Assembly: GCA_022820675.1 (NCBI GenBank)
Contig: JAJEFC010000135.1
Coordinates: forward strand, 1 to 39,610
DNA from: Vicinamibacteria bacterium
GTDB taxonomy: Bacteria; Acidobacteriota; Vicinamibacteria; Vicinamibacterales; UBA8438
Length of the DNA: 39,610 nt
Reading direction: 5' to 3'
Below, in pieces: positions 1 through 8,383 of the stretch (position 1 is its first letter; each line of letters starts with the position of its first letter). The translations under genes and the position numbers were made by a program. The notes under the pieces were generated by a model. That model worked only from the letters and a program-made list of their open reading frames with translations, searched no databases and had not been told where the DNA came from.

Positions 1-1
1 G

Positions 2-814
2 GAGCGCCGCGCCGACGGCGGCCCCGGCCGGGCGGAGGAGGATGCCGGCGGGGAGCGTGCCTCCGGGGCCGGCGGCCCTCGCCGGGCGGCGCTGACCGCG
101 GTGTCGGTGCACGAGGCGATCGCGTTCCGCTCGTTGGAGTACTGGTCGGGCAACCGCGGGGCGCCGCCCTTCGAGCTGCTCGAGTCCGCCCGCGAGCTCG
201 ACGTCGTGTCGGGGGGCGGCGGCGACTGGCTGCGGGCGGCGTTGCTGTCGGCGGCCCAGGCCCTGCGCGACGGGCTGAGCGCCAGCGCCGCGGACCCGGC
301 GTCGGCGTAGGCGTTCGCGGGCGCCGACGTCGAGGCGTGGCTGAAGCTGACCGGCTACGCCGGGGACGCCGCGGCCCGGGCCCACGCCCTGCGGGGCAAG
401 GCGTTCGACGCGTTGGTCAAGGGCGGCGGCGCCGACGAGCCGCGGTCGGCGCGGCGGACGCGGCTGGGCCGGGCCGAGTCGGTGCTGGAGACGATTGCGC
501 CCGACCCGGTGCGGCTCGGCCGGCTGCGCGAGGCGCAGGGGCGGCCCGACGACGCGGTCGGCGCGTACGAGAGCGCGGGACGGTCGAAGGACGTGTTGCG
601 GGTGCTGCGCAACGTCGGCCGGTGGGAGCGGGCGGCGGCGCTGGCGGACGGCGAGACGCGGGCCGATCTGGACTGGCTGCTCGAGCTGAAGGCGCTCGTC
701 GAACGCCGCCCGCCGCAGCAGAACCGGCGTCTGCGCAACGCCGAGCGCGATCGTCTCGAGAAGCTGCTCGACGAGATCCAGAAACGGCCGCCCAGGAAGT
801 CGGCAGGGGGCTGA
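2..814 (+). pseudogene. Broken helical-repeat protein, 5' truncated by the window edge, with an in-frame TAG
   Basis: One reading frame is open from the left edge to the TGA at 812-814 except for a single TAG at 308-310. Both halves look like protein. The upstream part contains ELLESARELD and DWLRAALLSAAQALRDG. The downstream part runs on without a gap (DVEAWLKLTGYAGDAAARAH) and ends in a TPR-like stretch (LREAQGRPDDAVGAYESAG, then RVLRNVGRWERAAALADG) and a charged coil. The first start codon after the TAG is the GTG at 413, with no convincing ribosome site, so independent restart is doubtful. I do not recognise the family; ATPase-partner or scaffold proteins with such helices are possible. 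It could be a pseudogene, a sequencing error, or a gene read through at the amber codon. Confidence 0.5.
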
Positions 815-886
815 CGTCGGGTCCGCCGGCGGCCCCGATGGACCGCCGGCGCTCGATTCGAGGTGGAGCCGAGAGGTGGAGCCGAA

Positions 887-2251
887 ATGCTGCAAATGAA
901 CGTCGGTGGGGTGGTGCGGGTCGGTGTCGTGGCCGCCTGTCTGGCGGCGGCCGCGGTCTCCTCGGGGGTCGCCCAGGAGCCCGGCGGCGGGGCGTCCGGG
1001 TTCTGGCCGGAGTGGCGCGGGCCGCTGCACAGCGGGGTCGCGCCGGCGGGCGACCCGCCCGTCACGTGGAGCGAATCGTCCAACGTGCGGTGGAAGGTCG
1101 AGCTGCCGGGGCTCGGCTCGGCCACCCCGGTCATCTGGGGCGACCGGCTGTTCGTGCTCACCGCGGCGCCGACCGGCGAGCGGGCGAGCTCGGGGCCGGG
1201 GTTCTTCTCGCGCCTCGCCGACCGTTTCATGCGCCGGGCGTCGGCGAGCGACGTGCAGCAGTTCGTCGTCCTCGCCATCGACCGCCGCGACGGCAGCGTG
1301 CTGTGGGAGCGCGTGGCCCGGGAGGCGGCGCCGCACCAGGGCCGGCACGGCACCAACACCTGGGCCTCGCCGTCCGCGGTGACCGACGGCGAGGTGGTCT
1401 GCGCGTCGTTCGGCTCGGTCGGGCTGTACTGCTACGACCTCGACGGAGGCCTCCTCTGGGAGGCCGACCTCGGCGACATGCAGACGAGGCTGGGCTTCGG
1501 CGAGGGGGCGTCGCCGACCCTCCACGGGGACCTGCTCATCGTGCCCTGGGACCACCAGGGTCAGTCGTTCATCGCCGCCTTCGACAAGCGGACGGGGCGC
1601 GAGCGCTGGCGGACGCCCCGCGACGAGCAGACCTCGTGGAGCACCCCGCTCGTGATCGAGAGCGAGGGCGGCGCCCAGGTGGTCACGAGCGCCACCGAGG
1701 CCGTCCGGGGCTACGACGCGGCCACCGGCGAGCTGCTCTGGTGGGACCGGGGGGTGACCGAGAACGCCATTCCCACCCCGGTGTCGGCCGACGGGCTGGT
1801 CTTCGTCACCAGCGGCTACCGCGGCAGCCGGCTCGCCGCCATCGACCTGTCGGCGGCGGCCGGCGACATCCGCGGGTCGGACGCGGTGGTGTGGTCGGTG
1901 GACCGCGACACGCCCTACGTGCCTTCGCCGCTCCTGCTCGACGGCCAGCTCTACGTCCTCAAGAGCAACACGGGGGTGCTGACCGCCTACGACGCGGCCA
2001 CCGGGGCTCGGCGCTACGGGCCCGAGCGGCTGCGCGGCATCCGCAACGTCTACGCCTCGCCGGTCGCGGCGGGGGGGCGGCTGTACGTGACGAGCCGCGA
2101 CGGGGCCACCGCGGTGCTGCGGGCGGGACCGGAGTTCGACGTGCTCGCCGTCAACACGCTCGACGACGGCTTCGACGCCTCGCCGGCCGTCGCCGGCGAC
2201 GAGATCTACCTCCGGGGACGGGAGTTCCTGTACTGTATCGCGGCGGATTGA
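887..2251 (+). CDS. Exported PQQ-like beta-propeller repeat protein
   Basis: 454 residues. I chose the ATG at 887 because AGGTGGAG (874-881) lies 5 bases upstream; the frame also opens at a GTG at 863. An N-terminal signal peptide (hydrophobic VGVVAACLAAAAVSSG) ends near GVAQE, so the protein should be exported. The mature part has WRGP near its start and repeated blades of the type YDAATGELLW, IDRRDGSVLWE, FDKRTGRERW and YDAATGARRY, the pattern of the PQQ-like quinoprotein propeller fold shared by BamB and PQQ enzymes. No conserved PQQ-binding disulfide or Trp-docking motif stands out. It may therefore be a structural or binding propeller rather than a dehydrogenase, and its substrate is unknown. 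It ends in TGA just before a GC-rich non-coding stretch. Confidence 0.85.
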   Translation: MLQMNVGGVVRVGVVAACLAAAAVSSGVAQEPGGGASGFWPEWRGPLHSGVAPAGDPPVTWSESSNVRWKVELPGLGSATPVIWGDRLFVLTAAPTGERASSGPGFFSRLADRFMRRASASDVQQFVVLAIDRRDGSVLWERVAREAAPHQGRHGTNTWASPSAVTDGEVVCASFGSVGLYCYDLDGGLLWEADLGDMQTRLGFGEGASPTLHGDLLIVPWDHQGQSFIAAFDKRTGRERWRTPRDEQTSWSTPLVIESEGGAQVVTSATEAVRGYDAATGELLWWDRGVTENAIPTPVSADGLVFVTSGYRGSRLAAIDLSAAAGDIRGSDAVVWSVDRDTPYVPSPLLLDGQLYVLKSNTGVLTAYDAATGARRYGPERLRGIRNVYASPVAAGGRLYVTSRDGATAVLRAGPEFDVLAVNTLDDGFDASPAVAGDEIYLRGREFLYCIAAD

Positions 2252-2596
2252 CCCCGGCGTCTGCGCCGTGACCGCGGCGGCCGCGCCGGGCGGGGGGCCT
2301 CGGCCCGGGGACGCCGATGGTCGTTCTGCCGTGGGCGGCCCCTTGGCGTGCCGGGCGCGCTGGGCGGCAGGAAACCGGCCGCGCCCGCGTCCGGGCGGCA
2401 AATTGGCGTCGGCGGCTTCCGCAAGGACGGCGACGGGAATCACCTTGCCACGTGCCCAGCGCAGGAACCGTGGAAAACGGGCTGCACTGGACGCAGTTGG
2501 CAACTTCATGTCGATCACTGTCCCGAGGGTCGACGGCTGCATGGATGGCAGAGCCGCGGGCGGGAAGGCCGGCCTGCCGGCGAGGACGGACGACAC
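2252..2596. other. Non-coding stretch between the propeller and glycosyltransferase genes
   Basis: 345 bases without a supported gene. The frame of the downstream glycosyltransferase stays open back to 2348, but the extra residues are low-complexity and unlike the family. A short match to the dispersed repeat (GGCGTCTGCGCCGT) occurs at about 2258-2271. I see no clear promoter or terminator. Confidence 0.5.
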
Positions 2597-3892
2597 GTGA
2601 GAATCACCAGCATCACGGCCGGCGCGAGCGGCATGTACTGCGGAAGCTGCATCCGCGACAACGCACTGGCCGCAGCCCTCACCCGCCGCGGGCACGACGT
2701 CACCCTGCTGCCCCTCTACACGCCGACCCGGACCGACGAGGAGAACGTCAGTCAGAAGCGCGTCTTCTTCAGCGGCATCAGCGTCTACCTGGAGGAGTAC
2801 GTCTCGCTGTTCCGCTGGACGCCGTGGCTGCTCGACCGGCTCTGGGAGTCGCCGTGGCTGCTCAGGCTCGTCTCGGGCCGCATGAAGACCGACCCCGGCC
2901 AGCTCGGCGGGCTGACCGTGTCGATGCTCGAGGGCACGCACGGGCACCAGCGCAAGGAGTTCGACAAGCTCGTCCACTGGCTGCGCGACCAGCCCCGCCC
3001 CGACGTCATCGACATCTCGAACTCGATGCTGATCGGCATCGCCGAGCCCCTCAGGCAGGCCCTGGGGTGCCCCGTCAACTGCACCCTGCAGGGCGAGAAC
3101 ATCTTCCTGGGTCACCTGCCCGAGCCATACCGGTCGCGCGCGGTGGCCCTCATCCGCGAGCAGGTCGCGCACGTCGACTCGTTCGTCGCGGTCAGCGACT
3201 ACTACGCCGGGTGCATGAGCCGGTACCTGGAGATTCCCGGGGCCAAGATGCACGTCGTGCCGCTGGGGGTCGACGTCGACCGCTTCCGGCCGGGTGACGG
3301 CGCCCCCGGCGGTTCACCGACCATCGGCTACTTCGGCCGCATCGCCCCCGAGAAGGGCATCCACCGGTTGTGCGAGGCCTACCGGGCGTTGCGGGCGCGG
3401 GGCGAGCTCGACGGGTGCCGGGTCGAGCTGGCCGGCTATCTCGGCCCGGAGCACGCCGACTACTGGCGGAAGATCGAGAGCGGCATCGCCGGCCGGGACC
3501 TCTCGGCGGATATCCACTATCGCGGCGAGCTCGAGCTGGACGACAAGGTCGCGTTCATGCAGGGCCTCGACCTGTTTGTGGTGCCGGCCGAGTACGACGA
3601 CCCCAAGGGGCTGTCGCTGATCGAGGCGATGGCGTGCGGGGTGCCGGTGGTGGCCCCGCGCCGCGGCACCTACACCGAGCTCGTCGAGCGCACCGGCGGC
3701 GGCGTGCTCGTCGAGCCGGAGGACGACGGCGCCCTGGAGCAGGCCCTCGCAGCGCTCGCCGCCGATCCCGACCGGCGGGCCGAGCTCGGGCGCCGCGCCG
3801 CCGGGGGGGTGCGAACCCGGTACAGCACCGACGAGATGACCACCCGCGCCCTCGACGTCTACGCGCGGCTGACGGCGGGAGCGGGAGGGTAA
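2597..3892 (+). CDS. GT4-family glycosyltransferase
   Basis: 431 residues from the GTG at 2597. This start gives VRITSITAGASGMYCGSC, which matches the usual N-terminus of this glycosyltransferase group; a longer in-frame opening to 2348 adds atypical sequence. The protein has a GT-B layout. The N-terminal domain contains the Cys-rich MYCGSC segment and the ENIFLGHLPEPYR region. The C-terminal nucleotide-sugar domain contains VPLGVDVDRFRP, GYFGRIAPEKGIHRL, VPAEYDDPKGLSLIEAMACG and VPVVAPRRGTYTELVE. The EAMACGVPVVA segment is the EX7E-type donor-binding region of GT4 enzymes. It probably transfers a sugar to a lipid or polysaccharide at the cytoplasmic face of the membrane. Donor and acceptor cannot be told. 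It ends in TAA, the only TAA among the genes here. Confidence 0.88.
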   Translation: MRITSITAGASGMYCGSCIRDNALAAALTRRGHDVTLLPLYTPTRTDEENVSQKRVFFSGISVYLEEYVSLFRWTPWLLDRLWESPWLLRLVSGRMKTDPGQLGGLTVSMLEGTHGHQRKEFDKLVHWLRDQPRPDVIDISNSMLIGIAEPLRQALGCPVNCTLQGENIFLGHLPEPYRSRAVALIREQVAHVDSFVAVSDYYAGCMSRYLEIPGAKMHVVPLGVDVDRFRPGDGAPGGSPTIGYFGRIAPEKGIHRLCEAYRALRARGELDGCRVELAGYLGPEHADYWRKIESGIAGRDLSADIHYRGELELDDKVAFMQGLDLFVVPAEYDDPKGLSLIEAMACGVPVVAPRRGTYTELVERTGGGVLVEPEDDGALEQALAALAADPDRRAELGRRAAGGVRTRYSTDEMTTRALDVYARLTAGAGG

Positions 3893-3901
3893 GTCGCGCC
3901 C

Positions 3902-3997
3902 CGGTGCGAGGGAACGAGCCGGTCGAGCGGGGCGGCGAGTACCTCGAACCGGCGAGGATGATGTCGAGCAGGGCGGTGCGAGGGGAAACGAGCCGGC
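3902..3997 (+). repeat. Imperfect direct repeat upstream of the lactonase gene
   Basis: A roughly 22-base segment beginning GGTGCGAGGG and containing AACGAGCCGG occurs near 3902-3923 and again near 3974-3997 with small differences. The first copy is followed by GATGATGTCGAG (about 3957), and a nearly identical AATGATGTCGAG marks the lactonase start at 4084. The leader therefore looks like a local duplication of the gene's own 5' end. Confidence 0.45.
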
Positions 3998-4083
3998 CGA
4001 GAGTGTCCGGGTCGTTTCGACCCCGTTTCGACCGACCGCGCGGCCGGCTGCGTGAGGTGAGCAGTGCGCAGGGGAGCAAGAGA

Positions 4084-4962
4084 ATGATGTCGAGATGCCT
4101 GTCGATCCTGTCGGCGGTCCTGATTGCCGGCGGCCTGTCCTGCTCCGGCGGCGAGCCCGCGGCCTAGCCCGACGCCGGCGTGGCCGAAACCGGCCTCGCC
4201 TCGCCCCGCCTCTACATCTTCGACTGCGGGCATCTCCGCGTCGGCGATCCGGGGCGGTTCTCGCTGACCATGGACGAGGTGTCGACCCTCGAACTCTCCG
4301 TGCCCTGCTATCTCATCGAGCACGCCGAGGGGAGCCTCCTCTGGGACGCCGGCCTGTCGGACGCCCTCGCCGGCCAGGACGCGACCGCGCAGTCGAGCGG
4401 CAGCGTCGCCACCGTCACCACCACCCTGCGTGCGCAGCTCGCCGATCTCGGCTACGAGCCGTCCGACGTCACCTACATCGCCCTGTCGCACCTGCACTAC
4501 GACCACGCCGGCAACGCCAACGACTTCGCGGCGTCGACCTGGCTCGTGCAGCGCCCCGAGCACGAGGCCGCGTTCAGCGACGACCCCGCCGCGTACGGCT
4601 TCGACCCGCAGTACTACGGCGCCCTCGAGACGGCCGAGACCCTGATTCTCGACGGCGACCACGACGTCTTCGGCGACGGCACCGTCGTCATCAAGTCGGC
4701 CCCCGGGCACACCCCCGGCCACCAGGTGCTCTTCGTCGACCTCGCGGAGTACGGCCCCGTCGTCCTCAGCGGCGACCTCTACCACTTCCCCGAGAACCGT
4801 TCCCTGAAGCGCGTCCCCACGTTCAACTTCGACGCCGAGATGACCCTCGAGGCGATGGACCGGGTGGAGGACTTCCTGATCGAGACCGGCGCCCGGCTGT
4901 GGATAGAGCACGACATCGCCGAGAACGCGCTGCTCGACAAGTCGCCGGCGTACTACGAGTAG
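4084..4962 (+). CDS. N-acyl-homoserine-lactonase-like MBL hydrolase, exported, interrupted by an in-frame TAG
   Basis: Metallo-beta-lactamase-fold hydrolase of the AHL-lactonase type. The ATG at 4084 has GGGGAG (4071-4076) 7 bases upstream and starts a signal or lipoprotein-like leader (MSRCLSILSAVLIAGGLSCS). Codon 28 (4165-4167) is TAG, and the same frame then continues directly into the mature enzyme (LYIFDCGHLRVGD). Metal ligands: the HLHYDH motif at codons 136-141, PGHTPGH, the Asp in LSGDLYHFPENR, and the His in WIEHDIAEN. A downstream start at GTG 4180 would give a leaderless cytoplasmic enzyme, but it has no good ribosome site. The family hydrolyses lactone rings of quorum signals or related lactones. 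The gene is either inactivated, mis-sequenced, or depends on readthrough. The final stop is also TAG. Confidence 0.8.
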
Positions 4963-5000
4963 CGGCCGAGCAGCGCCACCAGTTCCGCTGGCCGCCGGTA

Positions 5001-5114
5001 TCTGCCGCGAGGGCGCGCGCCTCGTTGATGGAGATCGAGCGGAATCCGGGCTTCGAGCCGACGGACCGCGAGCTCGAGAAGCTCGGCTACGACATCGAGA
5101 GCCGTGTTCAGTAG
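5001..5114 (+). pseudogene. Fragment of a DUF3883-type domain
   Basis: About 37 codons read SAARARASLMEIERNP, then GFEPTDRELEKLGYDIESR, and then stop at TAG 5112-5114. From memory, DUF3883 domains (C-terminal in many defence-linked helicases and nucleases) carry a segment like MEYERxxGREPEDVSxxNLGYDIxS followed by an IEVKG core. Here the sequence ends just before that core. The upstream 4963-5000 is non-coding and no full gene is nearby, so I read this as a remnant of a larger protein. Confidence 0.5.
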
Positions 5115-5170
5115 CCACGGCTTCGAGCGCGAGTGGCCCGCCGGCGACGATTTCGGGCGGGCCGCGCGTG

Positions 5171-6730
5171 TCACAACCGCCGCCACTGTTCGATCAGTTT
5201 CTTCAGCCCGTCCACCAGCTCGTACAGCGCTTCCGTCCGCGCTTCGCGCTGACCGACGATGCGGGCGATGTCGGCGACCGTGCGTTCGAGCCGGTGCGCC
5301 AGCGAGCCGATGGCGACCTTGGCCATGTCCTGTCGCTGCCGCACGGCGCCATCGACCAGGCGCTCGAGGTCGCGCATCGTTCGCTGCATGTCGGCCGCGG
5401 TGGTCCCGAGCCGCTCCGCATACGCGTCCCGCCGCTCTCGCACGGCCTCCCACAGCCACTGCTCGGGCGGGCTGTCGCCGGGCAGGAACAACACGTGCAC
5501 GGCGTGTCCGCGCCGCTCCGCGATGGTCTCCAACCCCTCCTCCAGCTTTCGCGAATCGCCGTCGAGGACCAGGATGAAGTTGGAGAGCCGGCCGAACTTC
5601 GCCAGCGTGCGGACATGACCCGGAAACTCGTCCCGCCCCGAGTTGCACCCGATGACGATGTCGCCGTGCATCAGCTCCATCTCGACGTTCAGTACGTCGA
5701 GGACGCCGCGAATCACTCCCTCGGCGACCTCGTCCTCGCACAGTATGAAGAGCTGGTCCTGTGAGGCGCCGTACAACGCCTTCTGGAAGAGGTCGCGATA
5801 GGCGGGCAAGCGGCGCACCTGGCCGGTGTCGTCGTCGCGGTCGAGGAATATCCGCGCCTCCGGCGGCACGCTGTCGAGGATGACCGGGCTGTGCGACGCC
5901 ACGATGATCTGCAGGTTCCGCCGCAACGCGCTGCGCTGCAGCTCGAGCATCGCCTGCTGCTGCGTGCAGGGATGCAGGCCGGTATCGATCTCGTCGATGA
6001 GGACCAGCGCATTGTCGAGCCGCGATACGTCCTTCGAGATCCGCAGGATGGAACGTTCTCCCGACGACGTGTGGAACTCGGAATGCCGGGTCTCGTCGCC
6101 GCCTTCCAGCTCCGCGAACAGCAGGTCGTTCTCGGGCCCGCTGATGACCGACAGGTGGCTGTAGCGCCACGGCAGGATGCGTTGGGCGAAAGTCAACAGC
6201 TTGGGGTCGAGGGTCGCCGTCCGCACCTGTCGGCGGCCGAGCCGCAGCAGGCTGCGCACCTCGGAGGGGTTGGTGAGGTTGGCGAGGGTGCGCAGATAGA
6301 CGGGCCGCTCGGGCTGGCGCTCGCCGTTGCGGCTCGTGAAGCTGCGTCTCCACCGCTTGCCCCGCTTCCAGGACATCGAGACATCGTCGCCATGGTGCAG
6401 GTACTGGAAATCGATCCGTGTCCGTTGCGGCGCATCCGAGGACACGTCCTGCTGCCGGCTGGTGAAGTCGGGAAACAACCTGCCGGGCGTCAGGTCCCGG
6501 GGACTGCCGCCGGGAACGCGGTAGGCGCAGGCGCACGCGAAGAGCACCGTGGACTTCCCGCTGCCGTTCGGTCCTGCGACAACGCACACCGGATACTCGA
6601 AGGGAATCCGGACATCCCGAATACCCCGCAGTCTGCCGATGCGGACCGCCGTCAGCGCTTCGTCGCGGTGTCCGTTGCTGGCGCGCAGGGCATCCCAGAC
6701 CTGGCGCAGCTCCCTGGCCATCAACGACAC
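5171..6730 (-). CDS. OLD-like AAA ATPase with TOPRIM-like C-terminal domain
   Basis: 519 residues. The start is the GTG at 6730, because AAGGAGG (minus strand, 6743-6737) lies exactly 6 bases upstream; an ATG at 6721 is next. The N-terminal ABC/SMC-type ATPase shows Walker [10 protein letters not shown] (residues 53-61), the signature-like SSGERS, Walker [15 protein letters not shown] and the switch HSPVILDS. The C-terminal part has the TOPRIM-like [18 protein letters not shown] and [12 protein letters not shown], followed by a helical tail. This architecture matches OLD-family ATPase/nucleases and related anti-phage ATPases. It would act on DNA in the cytoplasm and sits 43 bases after the DUF1156 remnant on the same strand. 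It looks intact while its neighbours are broken. The exact subfamily is uncertain. Confidence 0.8.
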   Translation of the reverse strand: MSLMARELRQVWDALRASNGHRDEALTAVRIGRLRGIRDVRIPFEYPVCVVAGPNGSGKSTVLFACACAYRVPGGSPRDLTPGRLFPDFTSRQQDVSSDAPQRTRIDFQYLHHGDDVSMSWKRGKRWRRSFTSRNGERQPERPVYLRTLANLTNPSEVRSLLRLGRRQVRTATLDPKLLTFAQRILPWRYSHLSVISGPENDLLFAELEGGDETRHSEFHTSSGERSILRISKDVSRLDNALVLIDEIDTGLHPCTQQQAMLELQRSALRRNLQIIVASHSPVILDSVPPEARIFLDRDDDTGQVRRLPAYRDLFQKALYGASQDQLFILCEDEVAEGVIRGVLDVLNVEMELMHGDIVIGCNSGRDEFPGHVRTLAKFGRLSNFILVLDGDSRKLEEGLETIAERRGHAVHVLFLPGDSPPEQWLWEAVRERRDAYAERLGTTAADMQRTMRDLERLVDGAVRQRQDMAKVAIGSLAHRLERTVADIARIVGQREARTEALYELVDGLKKLIEQWRRL

Positions 6731-6773
6731 GGACAGCCTCCTTGCGGACCGCGCGCGTGACCGACGACGGCGG

Positions 6774-7005
6774 TCACGCTTCCTCCTCGACGTCCCCGTG
6801 GGCGTCGCCGAACAGGCCGCCCTGTTCTGCACTGCCGGCGGCGGCGAGGCGGCTGATCTCGGGCCAGCTCTGGACGAGCCCGTTGTGTCGATGGATGGCC
6901 GTGACGGATGGACTTCTCGCGGGCCGCCGCGGCGTTGATCGCGTCGAGCGGCAGCGCCACCTCGACCAGCTTCCTGCGAACGGGCTTCGCAGCCACTGAA
7001 GGCAT
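6774..7005 (-). pseudogene. DUF1156-type methyltransferase remnant: N- and C-termini with the middle deleted
   Basis: The ATG at 7005 overlaps the vapC stop (TGATG). The first about 40 codons read [18 protein letters not shown] and then [13 protein letters not shown]. From memory this is the N-terminus of DUF1156 proteins (large DNA-methyltransferase-like proteins of defence loci), which normally continue LHLWWARRPLA. Here the frame runs instead into unrelated sequence. Another minus-strand frame then reads [18 protein letters not shown], then [17 protein letters not shown] and TGA at 6774, which has the composition of a genuine C-terminus. The simplest reading is a large out-of-frame internal deletion near 6885-6900 joining the two ends. 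Full-length members are many hundred residues; about 75 codons remain. Confidence 0.6.
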
Positions 7006-7444
7006 CACCAGTCTCCCAGCGGGTCGAGGACGGTCAGGAACGGGAAACGACGAAAGCCGCCGTCGCGGGTGCAGATGCGGCTGACGCCGTGCTCGCGCAT
7101 CAGCACCGCGGTGTGCACGTCGTGCATCACGCTGCCGCGCAGGTCGGGCAGTTCCGACAGGGTCTGCGCAAGGACGGCCGCATGACGCGGCGTCGCCACG
7201 AGCACCTCGAATGCGGGCGAGCCCATCAGGGTGTGGACGAGGCCCCAGGCCCCCGAGGCGGTCCACGGCGACCGGAACACGCGGGGATGGGTGCTGACCC
7301 GGAGGAACTCGTAGCAGACGCTCCAAGTGAGGTACGCCGGCGCGGAATCGCGGCGGGCGTCGTCCAGGCGACGGCGGCACGCCGTACCCAGGTCGGAGCG
7401 CCGGTCGGCGGCGTGAAGAAGCACGTTGGTGTCGAACCCAGCAA
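7005..7444 (-). pseudogene. vapC: VapC-like PIN-domain toxin lacking an in-frame start
   Basis: The frame encodes a full PIN domain of about 140 residues. Acidic residues are present at GFDTN (N-terminal Asp), YEFLRVS (Glu), [13 protein letters not shown] (Asp) and TRDGGFRRF (Asp), as in VapC ribonucleases. vapB ends with TAG at 7445 and is followed at once by TTGCTGGG, the expected TTG start of MLGFDTN. However, TTG is out of frame with GFDTN by one base; one extra G in the GGG at 7437-7439 would restore it. In the PIN frame no ATG, GTG or TTG lies between an upstream TGA and the key Asp. The GTG at 7424 would drop that Asp. It is therefore probably inactive, or the base is a sequencing error. 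Confidence 0.72.
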
Positions 7445-7690
7445 CTATTCCCCGTCCTCTTCCATCGCGCGGTAGAGCGCGTCACGGTCGTCGATGTCGA
7501 CCAGATGGCCGCCGCTGTTCCACGTCGGCAGCGGAGGCAGAGTCTCGGGCGGTTGCGTGGGGGCTTCCGGCGCGGCGAGGACGCGGCGAAGCCCGGCCTC
7601 GACGAGCGCGGACATGGTGGTTCCTCGATGCGCCGCCTCTTCGCGAAGCCGCTGCATGACGGAATCGTCGATGTTGAGCGTCGTCTTCAT
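7445..7690 (-). CDS. vapB: VapB-like ribbon-helix-helix antitoxin
   Basis: 81 residues from the ATG at 7690. The N-terminal [20 protein letters not shown] with [18 protein letters not shown] is a ribbon-helix-helix DNA-binding domain. The C-terminal tail [20 protein letters not shown] and [11 protein letters not shown] is the toxin-binding part typical of VapB partners of PIN toxins. It should bind VapC and repress its own promoter. The TAG stop directly abuts the TTG expected to start vapC. No strong Shine-Dalgarno is present; the short inverted repeat at 7690-7703 overlaps the start codon. Confidence 0.82.
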   Translation of the reverse strand: MKTTLNIDDSVMQRLREEAAHRGTTMSALVEAGLRRVLAAPEAPTQPPETLPPLPTWNSGGHLVDIDDRDALYRAMEEDGE

Positions 7691-7703
7691 ATGGAAAACC
7701 ATA
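7690..7703. promoter_or_regulatory. Inverted repeat over the vapB start, candidate operator
   Basis: TATGG-AAAA-CCATA is a perfect 5+5 palindrome overlapping the vapB start codon. Ribbon-helix-helix antitoxins usually repress their own operon by binding short palindromes near the start, so this is a plausible autoregulatory site. It is short and could be chance. Confidence 0.4.
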
Positions 7704-7706
7704 CCA

Positions 7707-7817
7707 TCACCGGTCGCGGTCTTCCATCGCCCGGCAGAGTGCGTGGCGGTCGCAGATGTCGACCCGCTCTTCCGGCCCGTTGCAGGACGGCAGTGGCGGC
7801 AGCCTGGTCGACGACGC
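7707..7817 (-). pseudogene. Decayed C-terminal half of a second vapB
   Basis: A minus-strand frame ends LPPLPSCNGPEERVDICDRH then ALCRAMEDRDR and stops at 7707. It parallels the tail of the intact vapB next door ([31 protein letters not shown]) at most positions. No ribbon-helix-helix domain precedes it. It looks like a tandem duplicate that lost its N-terminal half. Confidence 0.65.
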
Positions 7818-7996
7818 CTCGCAGGCTGTCGGTCCGGACGGCACCCGAGGGAGGCTCGCATCAACGAGAGGCCGCCCATCGCGGGATAGCAAAGGCGACC
7901 GTCCGGTCGATCCCAGACAGCCGTCGCCGACCGTGGTGTGACGGCCGCCGCTGTCGTTGGTTCGCGGTGGGCGTTCTGTCATACTGCCTGACGGGG

Positions 7997-8251
7997 ATGA
8001 GACTCAAGCAGGTTACGAGGCCGCGCGCGAAGGACCGGATCAGCCTGCCGGTAGACGGCGTGGCTGTCGTCGGTCGCGAGGCCGGCGACCTGTTGCATGT
8101 CGCGGCCGATCAGGATCGCGTCATCACCGCGCGGGAACTGCGTGACCGTGGCCGAACCCATACGATGTCCGACTTGCTCGGGGCCGCCGCCGGGCTCTAC
8201 GACTCCGTCGACGACATCGACGCCGAGGTCGCCGCGGGTCGCATCGATTGA
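7997..8251 (+). CDS. AbrB/SpoVT-type small antitoxin-like protein, apparently orphan
   Basis: 84 residues from the ATG at 7997. The N-terminal half, KQVTRPRAKDRISLPVDGVA followed by GREAGDLLHVAADQDRVITA, fits the swapped-hairpin AbrB pattern (two strands around a RISLP-like turn, then a GD loop). The C-terminal half, MSDLLGAAAGLYDSVDDIDA and EVAAGRID, would be the partner-binding tail. Such proteins are usually antitoxins of PIN or MazF toxins, but the next plus-strand gene is far away and the 132 bases downstream hold no toxin. The Shine-Dalgarno is weak. Confidence 0.55.
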   Translation: MRLKQVTRPRAKDRISLPVDGVAVVGREAGDLLHVAADQDRVITARELRDRGRTHTMSDLLGAAAGLYDSVDDIDAEVAAGRID

Positions 8252-8383
8252 TCGCGCGGTCCCGGAGGCAGTTCGAGCGGCAGGCGACGATTGCCGGGTC
8301 AGGCCCGCTGCACCGGCGCACCCGGATCGCCTGCGGAACCTCGACCCGATGGCCGGGTGCAGCAGGGGCCCCGGCGACGCGCG

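Noticed and set aside
308-4167. Genome-wide reassignment or regular suppression of TAG
   Set aside because: About eleven intact genes in the window end at TAG at the family's normal length (mreD, mrdA, rng, ppiD and others), so TAG is an ordinary stop. No suppressor tRNA or pyrrolysine gene is visible.
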